A DNA stretch of 64,000 nt from positions 1 through 64,000 of the forward strand of contig NZ_AWEZ01000060.1 in assembly GCF_000468755.1 (NCBI RefSeq), written 5' to 3'. The notes under the pieces are model-generated. The model ran no database searches. It saw nothing but the letters and a program-made list of their open reading frames with translations, and was not told the origin of the DNA. Of this stretch, positions 1-8,186 are shown piece by piece (the first letter of the stretch is position 1; every line of letters begins with the position of its first letter). A program made the position numbers and the translations under genes. This stretch comes from Olsenella profusa F0195. Its GTDB lineage: Bacteria > Actinomycetota > Coriobacteriia > Coriobacteriales > Atopobiaceae.

Positions 1-30
1 ACGACAAATACGTACGGTAGAATCGTGTAA

Positions 31-46
31 ATTAATCGCGATTAAT
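31..46. promoter_or_regulatory. 16-bp palindrome ATTAATCG/CGATTAAT in the promoter of the first gene
   Basis: Perfect inverted repeat, ATTAATCG followed directly by its reverse complement. It is followed at once by a good -10 element, TATACT (49-54), so a bound protein would sit in the -35/-10 spacer. The core TAATCGCGATTA recurs at 10194-10225, and its first ten bases recur at 29871-29884. Operator function is inferred from the symmetry, the position and the recurrence. Confidence 0.6.
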
Positions 47-135
47 ATTATACTATTGTCCAAATAGACAGATGCACGGGATCGTGCCACACCCCAGCTT
101 GTACGAGGTACGGTGCGGGAGAGGAAGCGCAGGCC

Positions 136-1293
136 ATGCCGGATACCGTCACGCTGCCCAAGACCTTCGATGAGTACAACGACACGCGCAAGGCAAACTT
201 CATGCGCGTGAAGGAGTTCAAGGAGGGTGGTGGTCGCCTCGCGGGCTACCTCTGCTCCTACGCACCACTCGAGGTGCTGGACGCGGCGGGCGTCTCCAGC
301 GTGGGACTCTGTGGCACCAGTGACGAGACGGTGGAGGCCGCCGAGACGGTGCTCCCGCGTGGCCTCTGCCCGCTCATCAAGTCCACCTACGGCTTCGCCC
401 TCACGGACAAGTGCCCCTACACCTACTTCTCCGACCTCATCATTGGCGAGACCACCTGCGACGGCAAGAAGAAGATGTACGAGCTTCTGGATGACATCAA
501 GCACACCTACGTGCTGCGCCTACCCAATGGTCACGACCGTGCCTACGAGTTCGACGCATGGTACGACGAGGTCAAGCTCTTCAAGGAGCACATCGAGGAG
601 CTGCTGGGCGTGGAGGTGACGGAGGAGAAGCTGCGCGACGCCGCCCGCAAGCGCAACCGCCTGCGGCAGGCCGTCATCGATCAAGCGGAGCTTCAGGTGA
701 GCGAGCCTCCGATGACCTGGGGCTGCGAGATCATGAGCTCCGCCCTTGCTGGCACCTTCTACTTTGACTGCGGGGAGTACGCCGCGAGCCTTGAGCGCAG
801 CGTGGCCGAGCACAAGGCCGCCTATGAGGCGGGCGAGCGCCCCGTGCCCTCTACCGCCAAGCGCATCATGATCACGGGCTGCCCCACCGGTGGCGTCATC
901 AAGAAGATTGGCGAGGTCATCGAGAAGAGCGGTGGCGTCATCGTCTGCAACGACTCCTGCAACGGCGAGCGCACGAGTCGCATGATGATTGATCCGGAGG
1001 CGCCGGACATCCTGCGTGCCATCTCCGACCACTACCTCAAGATCAACTGCGCCGTCATGACGCCCAACCAGGGCCGCCTCGACTCCATCCGCGACCTCTG
1101 TGACAAGTACCACGTGGTCGGTGTGATCGACAACGTGCTCACAGGCTGCCACCCCTTCAACGTGGAGGGTTCGCTCGTCGAGCGCCTCTGCGATGGGATG
1201 GGCATGCCCTACATGAAGCTCGAGACCGACTACTCCGATGGCGACTCGGGCCAGCTCTCCACGCGTATCGCCGCCTTCATCGAGATGCTATAG
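136..1293 (+). CDS. yjiM: 2-hydroxyacyl-CoA dehydratase family protein, YjiM/double-cubane cluster type
   Basis: The 385-residue protein resembles E. coli YjiM and the double-cubane cluster proteins, relatives of the HgdB subunit of 2-hydroxyacyl-CoA dehydratases. It has the cysteine-rich N-terminal segment of that family: CGTSDETVEAAE, LPRGLCPLIKSTYGF, DKCPYTYFSD, GETTCDGKKKMYE. It also has ITGCPTGG near residue 250 and the family C-terminus QLSTRIAAFIEML. Such proteins bind complex Fe-S clusters and take electrons from an ATP-driven activator, here probably the gene at 6624-7406. The physiological substrate is unknown; reduction of small molecules is known in the family. The ATG follows AGAGGAAGCGCAGGCC. 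A palindrome shared with the grd promoters lies about 90 bp upstream, which suggests co-regulation. Confidence 0.85.
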   Translation: MPDTVTLPKTFDEYNDTRKANFMRVKEFKEGGGRLAGYLCSYAPLEVLDAAGVSSVGLCGTSDETVEAAETVLPRGLCPLIKSTYGFALTDKCPYTYFSDLIIGETTCDGKKKMYELLDDIKHTYVLRLPNGHDRAYEFDAWYDEVKLFKEHIEELLGVEVTEEKLRDAARKRNRLRQAVIDQAELQVSEPPMTWGCEIMSSALAGTFYFDCGEYAASLERSVAEHKAAYEAGERPVPSTAKRIMITGCPTGGVIKKIGEVIEKSGGVIVCNDSCNGERTSRMMIDPEAPDILRAISDHYLKINCAVMTPNQGRLDSIRDLCDKYHVVGVIDNVLTGCHPFNVEGSLVERLCDGMGMPYMKLETDYSDGDSGQLSTRIAAFIEML

Positions 1294-1425
1294 CACGGGC
1301 TTATTTGCTCGACGCTCTCACTGTTGAGGGTGCCTCTTTATAGTTGAGCCTCATTTGTCAGATGAACTGTCCTCTATGTAGTGGGGTGCGGGAATCTTTG
1401 CAGCAGTCAAGGTCGAGGGGAAGTC

Positions 1426-2208
1426 ATGGGAGTCCACATCAAGGACCTGTCGTTTGCGTACAAGGGTACTGACCGACTAATCCTCGAGCATCTTGATCTG
1501 GATGTTCAAGACGGTGAGTTCGTTTGTCTTTTGGGGCAGTCCGGTTGTGGAAAGTCTACACTCCTCAGGCTCATTGCTGGCTTGGAGACGCCAAGCACAG
1601 GTGAGATTCTCTCCGGCGGCCAGCCGATTTCGGAAGCGAGCCTAAGCAGGGGAATCGTCTTTCAGGACTATGGTCTCTTTCCTTGGATGAGCGCAGGGGA
1701 GAACATCTCTTTAGGTCTTCATCAAAAGTTTCCAGAGATAGGCAAGGCCGCACTTAGGGAGCGCGTGGAACAGCTGCTCATAGAGGTGGGACTGGATCCT
1801 TCCATCTATCGGAAGCTCCCGAGGGAGTTATCTGGTGGCATGAAGCAGCGTTGTGCGATAGCTCGCGCCTTTGGCATTGATCCCCCGACACTTCTTATGG
1901 ACGAGCCATTTGGTGCGCTTGATGCCGTCACACGGGTCCGTCTGCAAGATCTTGTCATGGATCTCTGGCAGAAGGAGGAGGAGAAAAAGACTGTTTTCTT
2001 TGTGACCCATGACGTCGATGAGGCCCTGCTACTTGCCACGCGCATCTGCATGCTGGGGCAATCTCCGAGCCAAGTCATCCTCGATGTTTCGATTCCATCG
2101 GAGCATCGTCCGGCTCGCGAGACGCAGTTCGATGATCCGTGGATCCTCAGCCTCAGGAACGACCTCGTGAAGCGCATGAACATGGATATCACCGCTCACG
2201 TCGAATGA
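1426..2208 (+). CDS. ABC transporter ATP-binding protein, nitrate/sulfonate/taurine type
   Basis: Cytoplasmic ATPase of a three-gene importer (ATPase, binding protein, permease). Walker A is GQSGCGKST, the Q-loop is in VFQDYGLFPWM, the signature is LSGGMKQRCAIARAF, Walker B is TLLMDEPFGALD and the H-loop is FVTHDVDEAL. This is the SsuB/TauB/NrtD layout. I chose the ATG at 1426, preceded by GAGGGGAAGTC, over the upstream GTG at 1381, which would add 15 residues unlike the family and has no clear ribosome site. The product is about 260 residues, normal for the family. The substrate cannot be read from the sequence. Confidence 0.88.
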   Translation: MGVHIKDLSFAYKGTDRLILEHLDLDVQDGEFVCLLGQSGCGKSTLLRLIAGLETPSTGEILSGGQPISEASLSRGIVFQDYGLFPWMSAGENISLGLHQKFPEIGKAALRERVEQLLIEVGLDPSIYRKLPRELSGGMKQRCAIARAFGIDPPTLLMDEPFGALDAVTRVRLQDLVMDLWQKEEEKKTVFFVTHDVDEALLLATRICMLGQSPSQVILDVSIPSEHRPARETQFDDPWILSLRNDLVKRMNMDITAHVE

Positions 2209-2289
2209 GGTGGGGTTGTCCAATCACGCTCCCGTGGTCCTCTATGGCCTGCAATGGATTACGCGACCAGTACGAAGAAAGGAAAGAGC

Positions 2290-3396
2290 ATGCCGCACGA
2301 TCTCTCTGGAAGCCTTACTCGTAGGTCCTTCTTTGGCGACCTCGCCGCCGTTGGAGCTGGTCTGGCTCTCGGTGCCTGCAACAACTCCGAGGCCAATGCG
2401 CCAACTCCTGCGAACTCGGCTGCGCACGACCTTGAAGTGGATACTATTCACTGGGGCCGCGCCAACTCTGGCAACATCTTCGTGACCCTTGCCCAGCAGA
2501 AGGGGTACTTCGCTGACGAGGGCTTGACCGTCGTTGAAGATCCCGTGCAGAACGATACCGATGCCATGACCGCTTTGGGTTCCGGTGCCATTGATATTAC
2601 GTCGAACCAGGGTACCTCCGGCCCCTTGAAGCAGATGGTGACTGGCCAGGACTTCACTTTCGTGGGCGGCTACATGTTGCAGGGCATGTACCTCATTGCC
2701 AAGAAGGGTACCACGTGGAACGGAATCGATGACCTCGTGGGCAAGCGCGTTGCTCACAAAGCCCCCCAGATTCCTGTCTGCTACGCCCTAATCCAGGCTG
2801 GCTACGATCCCAACGAGGTGGTTACCTGGGTAAGTACCAACACCTCTGCTGATCGCTTGGCTGCCGTCGTTGCGGGTGAGGCCGACTATGGCTATATGTC
2901 GGGCGATATGCTCTACACCGTTAACAATTCTGATGACGTGGACATCGTCGTGTATGCGGATGAACTCATGTCCGAGTACGGTTGCTGCCGTATGGATATG
3001 CGTACCGACTTCGTCAAGAGCAATCCCAAGACCATGCGCGCTCTCATGCGCGCCATGGTACGTGCCAATGCCTACTTCCAGGCCAATATTGACGAGTGTG
3101 TCACCATTCTTGCCAAGGAGCTCAACACCAACGAGGAGTATGTGGCTGCCTATCTCAAGAACGAGCACTACAGACCCGATATCGACCCAGTCAAGCACAA
3201 GATTGAGGATACCTACGAGGTCATGCAGAAGATTGACCTTGTCAGTGACGAGGAAGCGGCCAACTTCAAACTTGAGGATCATATCGACACGAGCTTCTAT
3301 GAGAACGCCCTTAAGGAGATCTCCGAGGAGCATGCGGATGAGTATCCCGAGTGGTGGGCGAGCCGCAAGGAGTTCTTTGAGAATCAAAACAAGTAG
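2290..3396 (+). CDS. ABC transporter substrate-binding lipoprotein, NMT1/SsuA-like
   Basis: Extracytoplasmic binding protein of the importer. The N-terminus has a twin-arginine-like motif (TRRSFFGD), a hydrophobic stretch and a lipobox ending LGAC, so it is probably a Tat-exported lipoprotein. The mature part has the family pattern: QQKGYFADEGLTV, then ITSNQGTSGPLKQM, then GDDLVGKRVAH-like text. The ATG at 2290 is preceded by GAAAGGAAAGAGC; the ATG at 2254 would add 12 charged residues before the signal peptide and is less likely. Relatives bind sulfonates, nitrate, thiamine precursors or aromatic acids; the ligand here is unknown. Confidence 0.85.
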   Translation: MPHDLSGSLTRRSFFGDLAAVGAGLALGACNNSEANAPTPANSAAHDLEVDTIHWGRANSGNIFVTLAQQKGYFADEGLTVVEDPVQNDTDAMTALGSGAIDITSNQGTSGPLKQMVTGQDFTFVGGYMLQGMYLIAKKGTTWNGIDDLVGKRVAHKAPQIPVCYALIQAGYDPNEVVTWVSTNTSADRLAAVVAGEADYGYMSGDMLYTVNNSDDVDIVVYADELMSEYGCCRMDMRTDFVKSNPKTMRALMRAMVRANAYFQANIDECVTILAKELNTNEEYVAAYLKNEHYRPDIDPVKHKIEDTYEVMQKIDLVSDEEAANFKLEDHIDTSFYENALKEISEEHADEYPEWWASRKEFFENQNK

Positions 3397-3432
3397 AACA
3401 CTGGCGACGGAAGAGGACAGAGAGGGCGTAGC

Positions 3433-4194
3433 ATGGACAGGGTCGGCGCTTTCATCAAGAAATATTGGATTACCTTTTTGATCTTTGCTGGGCTCGTCGC
3501 CCTGTATGTCTTCATAGCAAACAACAAGCTCATCAATGCCTTCCTTTTCCCGCCTGCGGGGCAGGTTGCGGAGGCGTTCAAAGAATATAGCCAAACGATG
3601 GTCATCAACATGTTCTCCTCGTTTGGCCTTCTCGTTCCGGCCCTAGTCATCGCTAGCACCATCGCCTTGACAGTTGGGTCGATTCTAGGTATGAACAGAC
3701 GCGCCCGCGAGGTGCTTCATCCGGTTATCTACACTATCAGCGTGGTTCCCTCGATTCTGCTCTCTCCCTTTGCCCTGTTGCTAGCCCCTAACTTTTGGAG
3801 TGCGTCGCTCTTCTTAATTATTTATCAGGCCATATGGGCGACGCTCTTTGCAACCATCACAGGTATCCAGACCATCAACAAGACCTATCTCGATAATGCT
3901 GCTGCCCTCGAGTTGCGGGGAGTCAAGAAATTCTTCAAGGTGATTCTCCCAGCAGCCAGTCCTTCCATTCTCTCTGGCTTCGTCACCTCTCTGCGTGGCT
4001 CGTTTGTCATGCTTGTTTATGCAGAGATGTACGGTGCAAAGTACGGTATGGGTTTCTTTGTCAAGAAGTATGCGGACTACGGCCTCTACCCCGAAACGTG
4101 GGCCGGCTTCATTTTCCTGGTTGTTGTTCTCGTGATCGTCATGCAGATTTTCGAGCATCTCAAGAATCGTGCGCTCGAGTGGTCCATGGACTAG
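3433..4194 (+). CDS. ABC transporter permease, SsuC/TauC type
   Basis: A 253-residue integral membrane protein with about six hydrophobic segments and the cytoplasmic EAA loop (NAAALELRGVKKFFKVILP, around residue 155-175) that docks onto the ATPase. Length and layout match sulfonate/nitrate-type permeases. The ATG follows GAGAGGGCGTAGC. It completes the importer started at 1426 and is followed within 30 bp by a dehydratase-like gene, which may act on the imported substrate. Confidence 0.87.
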   Translation: MDRVGAFIKKYWITFLIFAGLVALYVFIANNKLINAFLFPPAGQVAEAFKEYSQTMVINMFSSFGLLVPALVIASTIALTVGSILGMNRRAREVLHPVIYTISVVPSILLSPFALLLAPNFWSASLFLIIYQAIWATLFATITGIQTINKTYLDNAAALELRGVKKFFKVILPAASPSILSGFVTSLRGSFVMLVYAEMYGAKYGMGFFVKKYADYGLYPETWAGFIFLVVVLVIVMQIFEHLKNRALEWSMD

Positions 4195-4222
4195 GTGGAA
4201 CTCTGAGCTCATTGGAGGCGTT

Positions 4223-5407
4223 ATGCGAATCACCAAGATAGACATCATGCATTTGCAGGAGAGGCCCACCGACAACCCCGCATGGTCTCCGGTGCTGTGC
4301 CGCATCCACACCGATGCGGGCATCTTTGGGGACGGCGAGTGTGGCATGGCCTACGGCTGTCCCTCCACCGCGGCTCGCGCGGCCCTCGAGGAGTTCTCCC
4401 GCCTCATCATCGGCCGTGATCCGCTCCAGAGCCAGCTCATCTGGCAGGACCTCTACCGCACCAGCTTCTGGGGACAGAACGGCGGCCCCGTGATCTTCGC
4501 CGCCATGTCCGCCATCGACGTGGCGCTCTGGGACATCAAGGGCAAGCACTTCGGCGTCCCCGTGTACCAGCTGCTGGGCGGCAAGATGCGTGACCGCCTG
4601 CGCTGCTACGCGAGCCAGCTGCAGTTTGGCTGGGATGACAGGAAGACGCCGGCCGTCTCCCTCGAGGACTACCGCCGCAACGCCCGCAAGGCGCTCGACG
4701 AGGGCTACGACGCCATCAAGATCGACTTCCTCACCTTCGATGACGTGGACGGCCACCGCTTCGGCTACGAGGACACCACGCGCCTTTTGAGCCCGCGCTA
4801 CGTGAACCTTGTGCGCGACCGTGTTGCCGCCGTGCGTGAGGAGGTGGGGCCGGACGTGGACATCATCATGGAGAACCACTCCAACGTCGATGCACAGTCC
4901 GCCGTCCAGCTGGGTGAGGCAGTGAAGCCCTACGGCATCTACTACTTCGAGGAGCCCTGCACGCCAACCCCCAAGATCACCAAGCTCATCGGCGACAAGC
5001 TCGACATCCCCGTAGCCCAGGGCGAGCGCGTGTACACGCGCTGGCAGTATGCACCGTACCTCGAGGACGGCTCGGTGCAGCTCATTCAGCCGGACCTGGG
5101 CAACTGCGGTGGCATCACCGAGGTCAAGAAGGTCGCGGACATGGCCGAGACCTACGATGTGGGCGTCCAGGTGCACGTGTGCTCCAGCCCCCTGCTCACC
5201 GCCGCGGCGCTGCAGCTCGAGTGCACGCTGCCCAACTTCGCCATCCACGAGCACCACGTGTACAACCGCTACGACTACAACCGTCGTCTGTGCGTCCACG
5301 ACTACCAGCCTGAGGGCAGTTACTGCTCGATCCCGGACCTGCCGGGCCTGGGCAACGAGCTCAGCCCCTATGTGTTCGAACATGCGGACGTGGCTACGGT
5401 CGGGTAG
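4223..5407 (+). CDS. Mandelate racemase/muconate-lactonizing (enolase superfamily) protein, galactonate-dehydratase-like
   Basis: The protein of 394 residues has the two enolase-superfamily domains. The N-terminal capping domain includes SAIDVALWDIKGKHFGVPVYQLLGG. The barrel includes DAIKIDF, IIMENHSN, YFEEPCTP and VAQGERVYTRW, which carry metal-ligand acids like those of acid-sugar dehydratases, followed by QPDLGNCGGITE. The closest pattern I recall is D-galactonate dehydratase, but the general base is not certain, so substrate and reaction are not assigned. The ATG at 4223 follows TTGGAGGCGTT; the in-frame ATG at 4169 lies inside the permease gene and has no ribosome site. It is probably co-transcribed with the importer. 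Confidence 0.85.
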   Translation: MRITKIDIMHLQERPTDNPAWSPVLCRIHTDAGIFGDGECGMAYGCPSTAARAALEEFSRLIIGRDPLQSQLIWQDLYRTSFWGQNGGPVIFAAMSAIDVALWDIKGKHFGVPVYQLLGGKMRDRLRCYASQLQFGWDDRKTPAVSLEDYRRNARKALDEGYDAIKIDFLTFDDVDGHRFGYEDTTRLLSPRYVNLVRDRVAAVREEVGPDVDIIMENHSNVDAQSAVQLGEAVKPYGIYYFEEPCTPTPKITKLIGDKLDIPVAQGERVYTRWQYAPYLEDGSVQLIQPDLGNCGGITEVKKVADMAETYDVGVQVHVCSSPLLTAAALQLECTLPNFAIHEHHVYNRYDYNRRLCVHDYQPEGSYCSIPDLPGLGNELSPYVFEHADVATVG

Positions 5408-5710
5408 CACGTCAACCAACGCATGCTTCGCTCACGGCAGCCGCCAGGACTCCCTGACAGCTGCCGTGAGTGAGGGGAGACTCCTCCTCTGCACCCACCA
5501 CTGCTTGGCTGCGGCTGTTATTCTCGTCGTTGGTCGGCTGTTGCCGCGTCAAGCTGTCCTGCCGACCCCCGACGTCCTCAAGACCGTCCTCAAGGGCGGC
5601 TGGTTCTCCGATCCCGAGCAGTTCTCCCATACCGTGCTCTTTTTCCGACGAGAGCCGCTTGTGGCCTTGCCGAATGGTAGGGTGACTTCGCATGTCAAGA
5701 AGGGGGAGAG
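5408..5710. other. Intergenic stretch without a recognisable gene
   Basis: About 300 bases between the enolase-superfamily gene and the ferredoxin-like gene. Apart from the hairpin at 5431-5470 I see no conserved element. Short open frames here look like nothing I know and have no ribosome site. Confidence 0.5.
5431..5470 (+). terminator. Hairpin after the enolase-superfamily gene
   Basis: Perfect 10-bp stem CTCACGGCAG (5431-5440) / CTGCCGTGAG (5461-5470) with a 20-nt loop, 23 bp after the stop codon. There is no T-tract, so a terminator role is inferred from its position. Confidence 0.5.
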
Positions 5711-6514
5711 ATGGCGCGCGTCCGTCTGGTTCGCGAGAACAGGGTGCTCGAGTGCGCAGAGGGGGAGAACCTCTACGAGCTGCTCTCTGGGCATGGGCTT
5801 ATGGATGCGCCCTGCCGGGGTCGAGGCGCCTGCGGCAAGTGTGCGGTCACCGTCGCGGCGCAGGGGACGAGCCTGGCGGACGAAGCGGGGCGGGACGTGC
5901 TCGCCTGCCAACAGGAGGTCGCTGGTGACATCGAGGTCCTGACGCATCTCGTCGAGCGTCCCAAGGGCGTCGACCTCCAGCTTAACGACGTCGAGCACGA
6001 CCCTGCCCCGGCGGGCACGTACGGGTGTGCCTTCGCCCTGGGTGCCGCGGAGCTGCTCTGCGCCCTCGTCGATCTTTCGCATGGGCGTGCCCTGCACGTG
6101 GCGGCACTGCCTGACCCGTTGCTTGCCTATGGTGGTGGCCCCGAGGAGCGTCTCGCCTGCCCGTCCGAGGACCTAGCGCACAGGCGGCTCCTCCTGCGCC
6201 GTCTGCTCGTGGATGCGCTGGATCTCTTCGTGCCCTCCCTGACCTATCGTCTGCACGTGGCTCCCGGAAGGGTTCGGGTCATGGTCATCTCTGCGGATGA
6301 GGTAACCCTCGATCTGCTCCTCCAGGGTGACTCGGGTGTTCCTGGGACTGCAGCGGAACTCGGCCTCTCCCATGCGGGGAAGGCACGGTTGAGCTTGCTG
6401 CCTGCACGGGGAGGGAAGGATCGCCTCGAGTCTGCCGTCCGCTGCCTCTGCCTGGCGGGCGAGCGCTTGCTCCTCGCGCTTCATAGCCGAGGCGACGTCC
6501 ACACAGGTGCATGA
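5711..6514 (+). CDS. Half-length RACo-like (DUF4445) protein with an N-terminal [2Fe-2S] ferredoxin domain
   Basis: Residues 1-80 form a plant-type ferredoxin domain with cysteines at 35, 41, 44 and 66 (CRGRGACGKC, then LAC), as in reductive activators of corrinoid proteins. The following part keeps the outline of the DUF4445 ASKHA domain: ALVDLSHGRALHVAALPDPLLAYGG, then VRVMVISADEVTLDLLLQG where the family has a NTTMLHLLLG-like motif. The nucleotide-binding segment, normally VDIGTTT-like, reads FALGAAELL and is degenerate. The protein stops at 267 residues where full-length relatives have about 500-600. It may be a decaying gene or a small redox carrier. The ATG follows AAGGGGGAGAG. Confidence 0.65.
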   Translation: MARVRLVRENRVLECAEGENLYELLSGHGLMDAPCRGRGACGKCAVTVAAQGTSLADEAGRDVLACQQEVAGDIEVLTHLVERPKGVDLQLNDVEHDPAPAGTYGCAFALGAAELLCALVDLSHGRALHVAALPDPLLAYGGGPEERLACPSEDLAHRRLLLRRLLVDALDLFVPSLTYRLHVAPGRVRVMVISADEVTLDLLLQGDSGVPGTAAELGLSHAGKARLSLLPARGGKDRLESAVRCLCLAGERLLLALHSRGDVHTGA

Positions 6515-6623
6515 CGCCCTCGCATGGATCGGGGCCGCGCCTGGCGACAACACTCCATCCGTCGCATCCTGGCCCTGTCTTGGCCATGGCCGCCCTGCAA
6601 GCGACGGCATTCGGCCCCTTGCA

Positions 6624-7406
6624 CTACGCGCCCACGGTGGCGTGGCGCTCCGCCTCCAGAGCCGCACCCAGCGCACCGGCGTAGCGCGCCTCGGGGCAGC
6701 TGGAGACGGGGGAGTCCAGCTTGTGCGAGAGGACCTCGATGATGTATGCGTTCTCGCAGAGGCCGCCCGTGAGGAAGTAGGGGGCGCCCTGGCCCTGTGC
6801 CGCCAGCGTGGCGATGCGACCCACTACGGAGTCGATGACGCCACGGGCGATGTTCTCGCGCGGCTCGCCACGCCCCACCAGGGAGATGACCTCCGACTCC
6901 GCGAAGACGGTGCACATGCTGCTGATCTTCGTGTCGCTCCCCGTGCGCGCCATGTCGGACATCTCCTGCTGCGTGACGCCCAGGCGGTTGGCCATCACCT
7001 CGAGGAAGCGCCCCGTTCCCGCGGCGCACTTGTCGTTCATGGCGAACTTCGTCACGCGCCCATGCTTGAGGCAGATGACCTTGGTGTCCTGGCCACCCAC
7101 GTCGATGACGGTGCCCTCCTCGCCAAAGAGGCGCGTGGCGCCCCGGCCATGGCAGGTGATCTCCGTGATTGTCGTCTTCGCATAGGGGACGGCAATGCGT
7201 CCGTAGCCGGTTGCCACGGTGGTGACATCTGGGGACTCGACGTCGACGTGCGCCTCACGGAGCTGTTCCTGCACGATTTCGGCCGTCTCTCTGCTGCTGT
7301 AGCCGGTGGGCATGAGCAGGAGCCTGTGGGTGTCCAGCGCCTCGTCCAACACCGCCACCTTGGTGGCCGTCGAGCCGATGTCCACGCCTACGAACCATTG
7401 GGCCAT
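6624..7406 (-). CDS. yjiL: ASKHA-family activator of 2-hydroxyacyl-CoA dehydratase-like enzymes (YjiL/HgdC type)
   Basis: BadF/HgdC-type activase of 260 residues, which uses ATP hydrolysis to deliver one low-potential electron to a dehydratase-like partner. Visible motifs are GVDIGSTATK (phosphate 1), VIDVGGQDTK (phosphate 2) and TGGLCENAYI (adenosine). The two cysteines in NDKCAAGTGRF and ISSMCTVFAE are the expected ligands of the [4Fe-4S] cluster at the dimer interface. The partner is probably the YjiM-like protein at 136-1293; in other genomes I recall the two being adjacent, here they are about 5 kb apart on opposite strands. I chose the ATG at 7406 (MAQWFVGVDIG); the upstream start adds 18 arginine-rich residues. 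Confidence 0.88.
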   Translation of the reverse strand: MAQWFVGVDIGSTATKVAVLDEALDTHRLLLMPTGYSSRETAEIVQEQLREAHVDVESPDVTTVATGYGRIAVPYAKTTITEITCHGRGATRLFGEEGTVIDVGGQDTKVICLKHGRVTKFAMNDKCAAGTGRFLEVMANRLGVTQQEMSDMARTGSDTKISSMCTVFAESEVISLVGRGEPRENIARGVIDSVVGRIATLAAQGQGAPYFLTGGLCENAYIIEVLSHKLDSPVSSCPEARYAGALGAALEAERHATVGA

Positions 7407-7496
7407 GTCTCGTCGCCTTTCTCGCGCTGCTCCCGCTCGCCTACGGGAGCAGCTTCCCACCTATTTCACTTTCTTTTTCAAATGAAATCAAATACT

Positions 7497-7514
7497 ATAA
7501 TACACATGTATTAT
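7497..7514. promoter_or_regulatory. Palindrome ATAATACA-CA-TGTATTAT between divergent genes
   Basis: Perfect 8-bp inverted repeat around a 2-bp centre, in the AT-rich 188-bp gap between the activase (-) and the C_GCAxxG_C_C gene (+). Its size and place suit a dimeric regulator binding site. It does not share the CGCG centre of the grd-promoter motif. Confidence 0.45.
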
Positions 7515-7594
7515 GCAGGCTTTTTGGGTCTGCTGGCAACCCCGTCCACGGAAGCCCATGAGGGCGGGGTCCGTCCGAGAGGAGAGGGAGAGAG

Positions 7595-8110
7595 ATGGCA
7601 CTTGAGAGCAACGTGAAGGTGACCAAGAACGAGATCAGCCCATCCGCGATCGGCAAGGCCGCCGAGGAGCTCTACGCCGGTGGCTTCTACTGCTGCGAGG
7701 CTGTCATGTCCGCCATACGCGACGGCTTTGGCCTGGATCTGCCCGATTCCATCATCGAGATGTCCTCCGGCATGGCCGTGGGCGTCGGCCGCTCGGGCTG
7801 CATGTGCGGGGCTGCCAACGGCGGCGTCATGGCTCTGGGCATGTTCTTCGGTCGCCACGAGCAGAACGGTCCCAAGGACCCGCGCTCCGTCAAGGTCATG
7901 GAGCTCACCCATGAGCTGCACGACTGGTTCCGTGACAACAACGGCAAGCATGCCCTGTGCTGCCGCGTCCTCACCCGTGGCATGGACATGGCCTCCGGCG
8001 AGCACAAGGCCCAGTGCATCCACTTCACCGGCCTCTGCGCCAGGAAGACGGCCGAGATCATCTGCCGTGAGATGGAGCTCACCAACCTCGACGAGCAGGC
8101 TGCCGCCTAG
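7595..8110 (+). CDS. C_GCAxxG_C_C family redox protein
   Basis: The 171-residue protein has the spaced cysteines of the C_GCAxxG_C_C family: GFYCCEAV near residue 30, RSGCMCGAANGG near residue 69, ALCCRVLT, QCIHFTGLC. Members are common in anaerobes, are thought to bind a cofactor or cluster through these cysteines, and have no settled function. The ATG follows GAGAGGGAGAGAG. It is followed by a strong terminator, so it is probably monocistronic. Confidence 0.85.
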   Translation: MALESNVKVTKNEISPSAIGKAAEELYAGGFYCCEAVMSAIRDGFGLDLPDSIIEMSSGMAVGVGRSGCMCGAANGGVMALGMFFGRHEQNGPKDPRSVKVMELTHELHDWFRDNNGKHALCCRVLTRGMDMASGEHKAQCIHFTGLCARKTAEIICREMELTNLDEQAAA

Positions 8111-8130
8111 CACCTCATAGCGTCCCTGCG

Positions 8131-8164
8131 GGGCCACCACGCGCTAAGGTGTGGTGGCCCTTTT
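8131..8164 (+). terminator. Rho-independent terminator
   Basis: Perfect 10-bp stem GGGCCACCAC (8131-8140) / GTGGTGGCCC (8151-8160), 10-nt loop, followed by TTTT. It lies 20 bp after the C_GCAxxG_C_C stop codon. Confidence 0.85.
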
Positions 8165-8186
8165 CACGACGAAAGGATAGGCCTCC

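Noticed and set aside
1381..1425. GTG at 1381 as start of the ABC ATPase
   Set aside because: The 15 extra residues lack family resemblance and the ATG at 1426 has a good ribosome site.
2254..2289. ATG at 2254 as start of the binding protein
   Set aside because: It would put a charged extension before the Tat/lipoprotein signal; ATG 2290 is preceded by GAAAGGAAAG.
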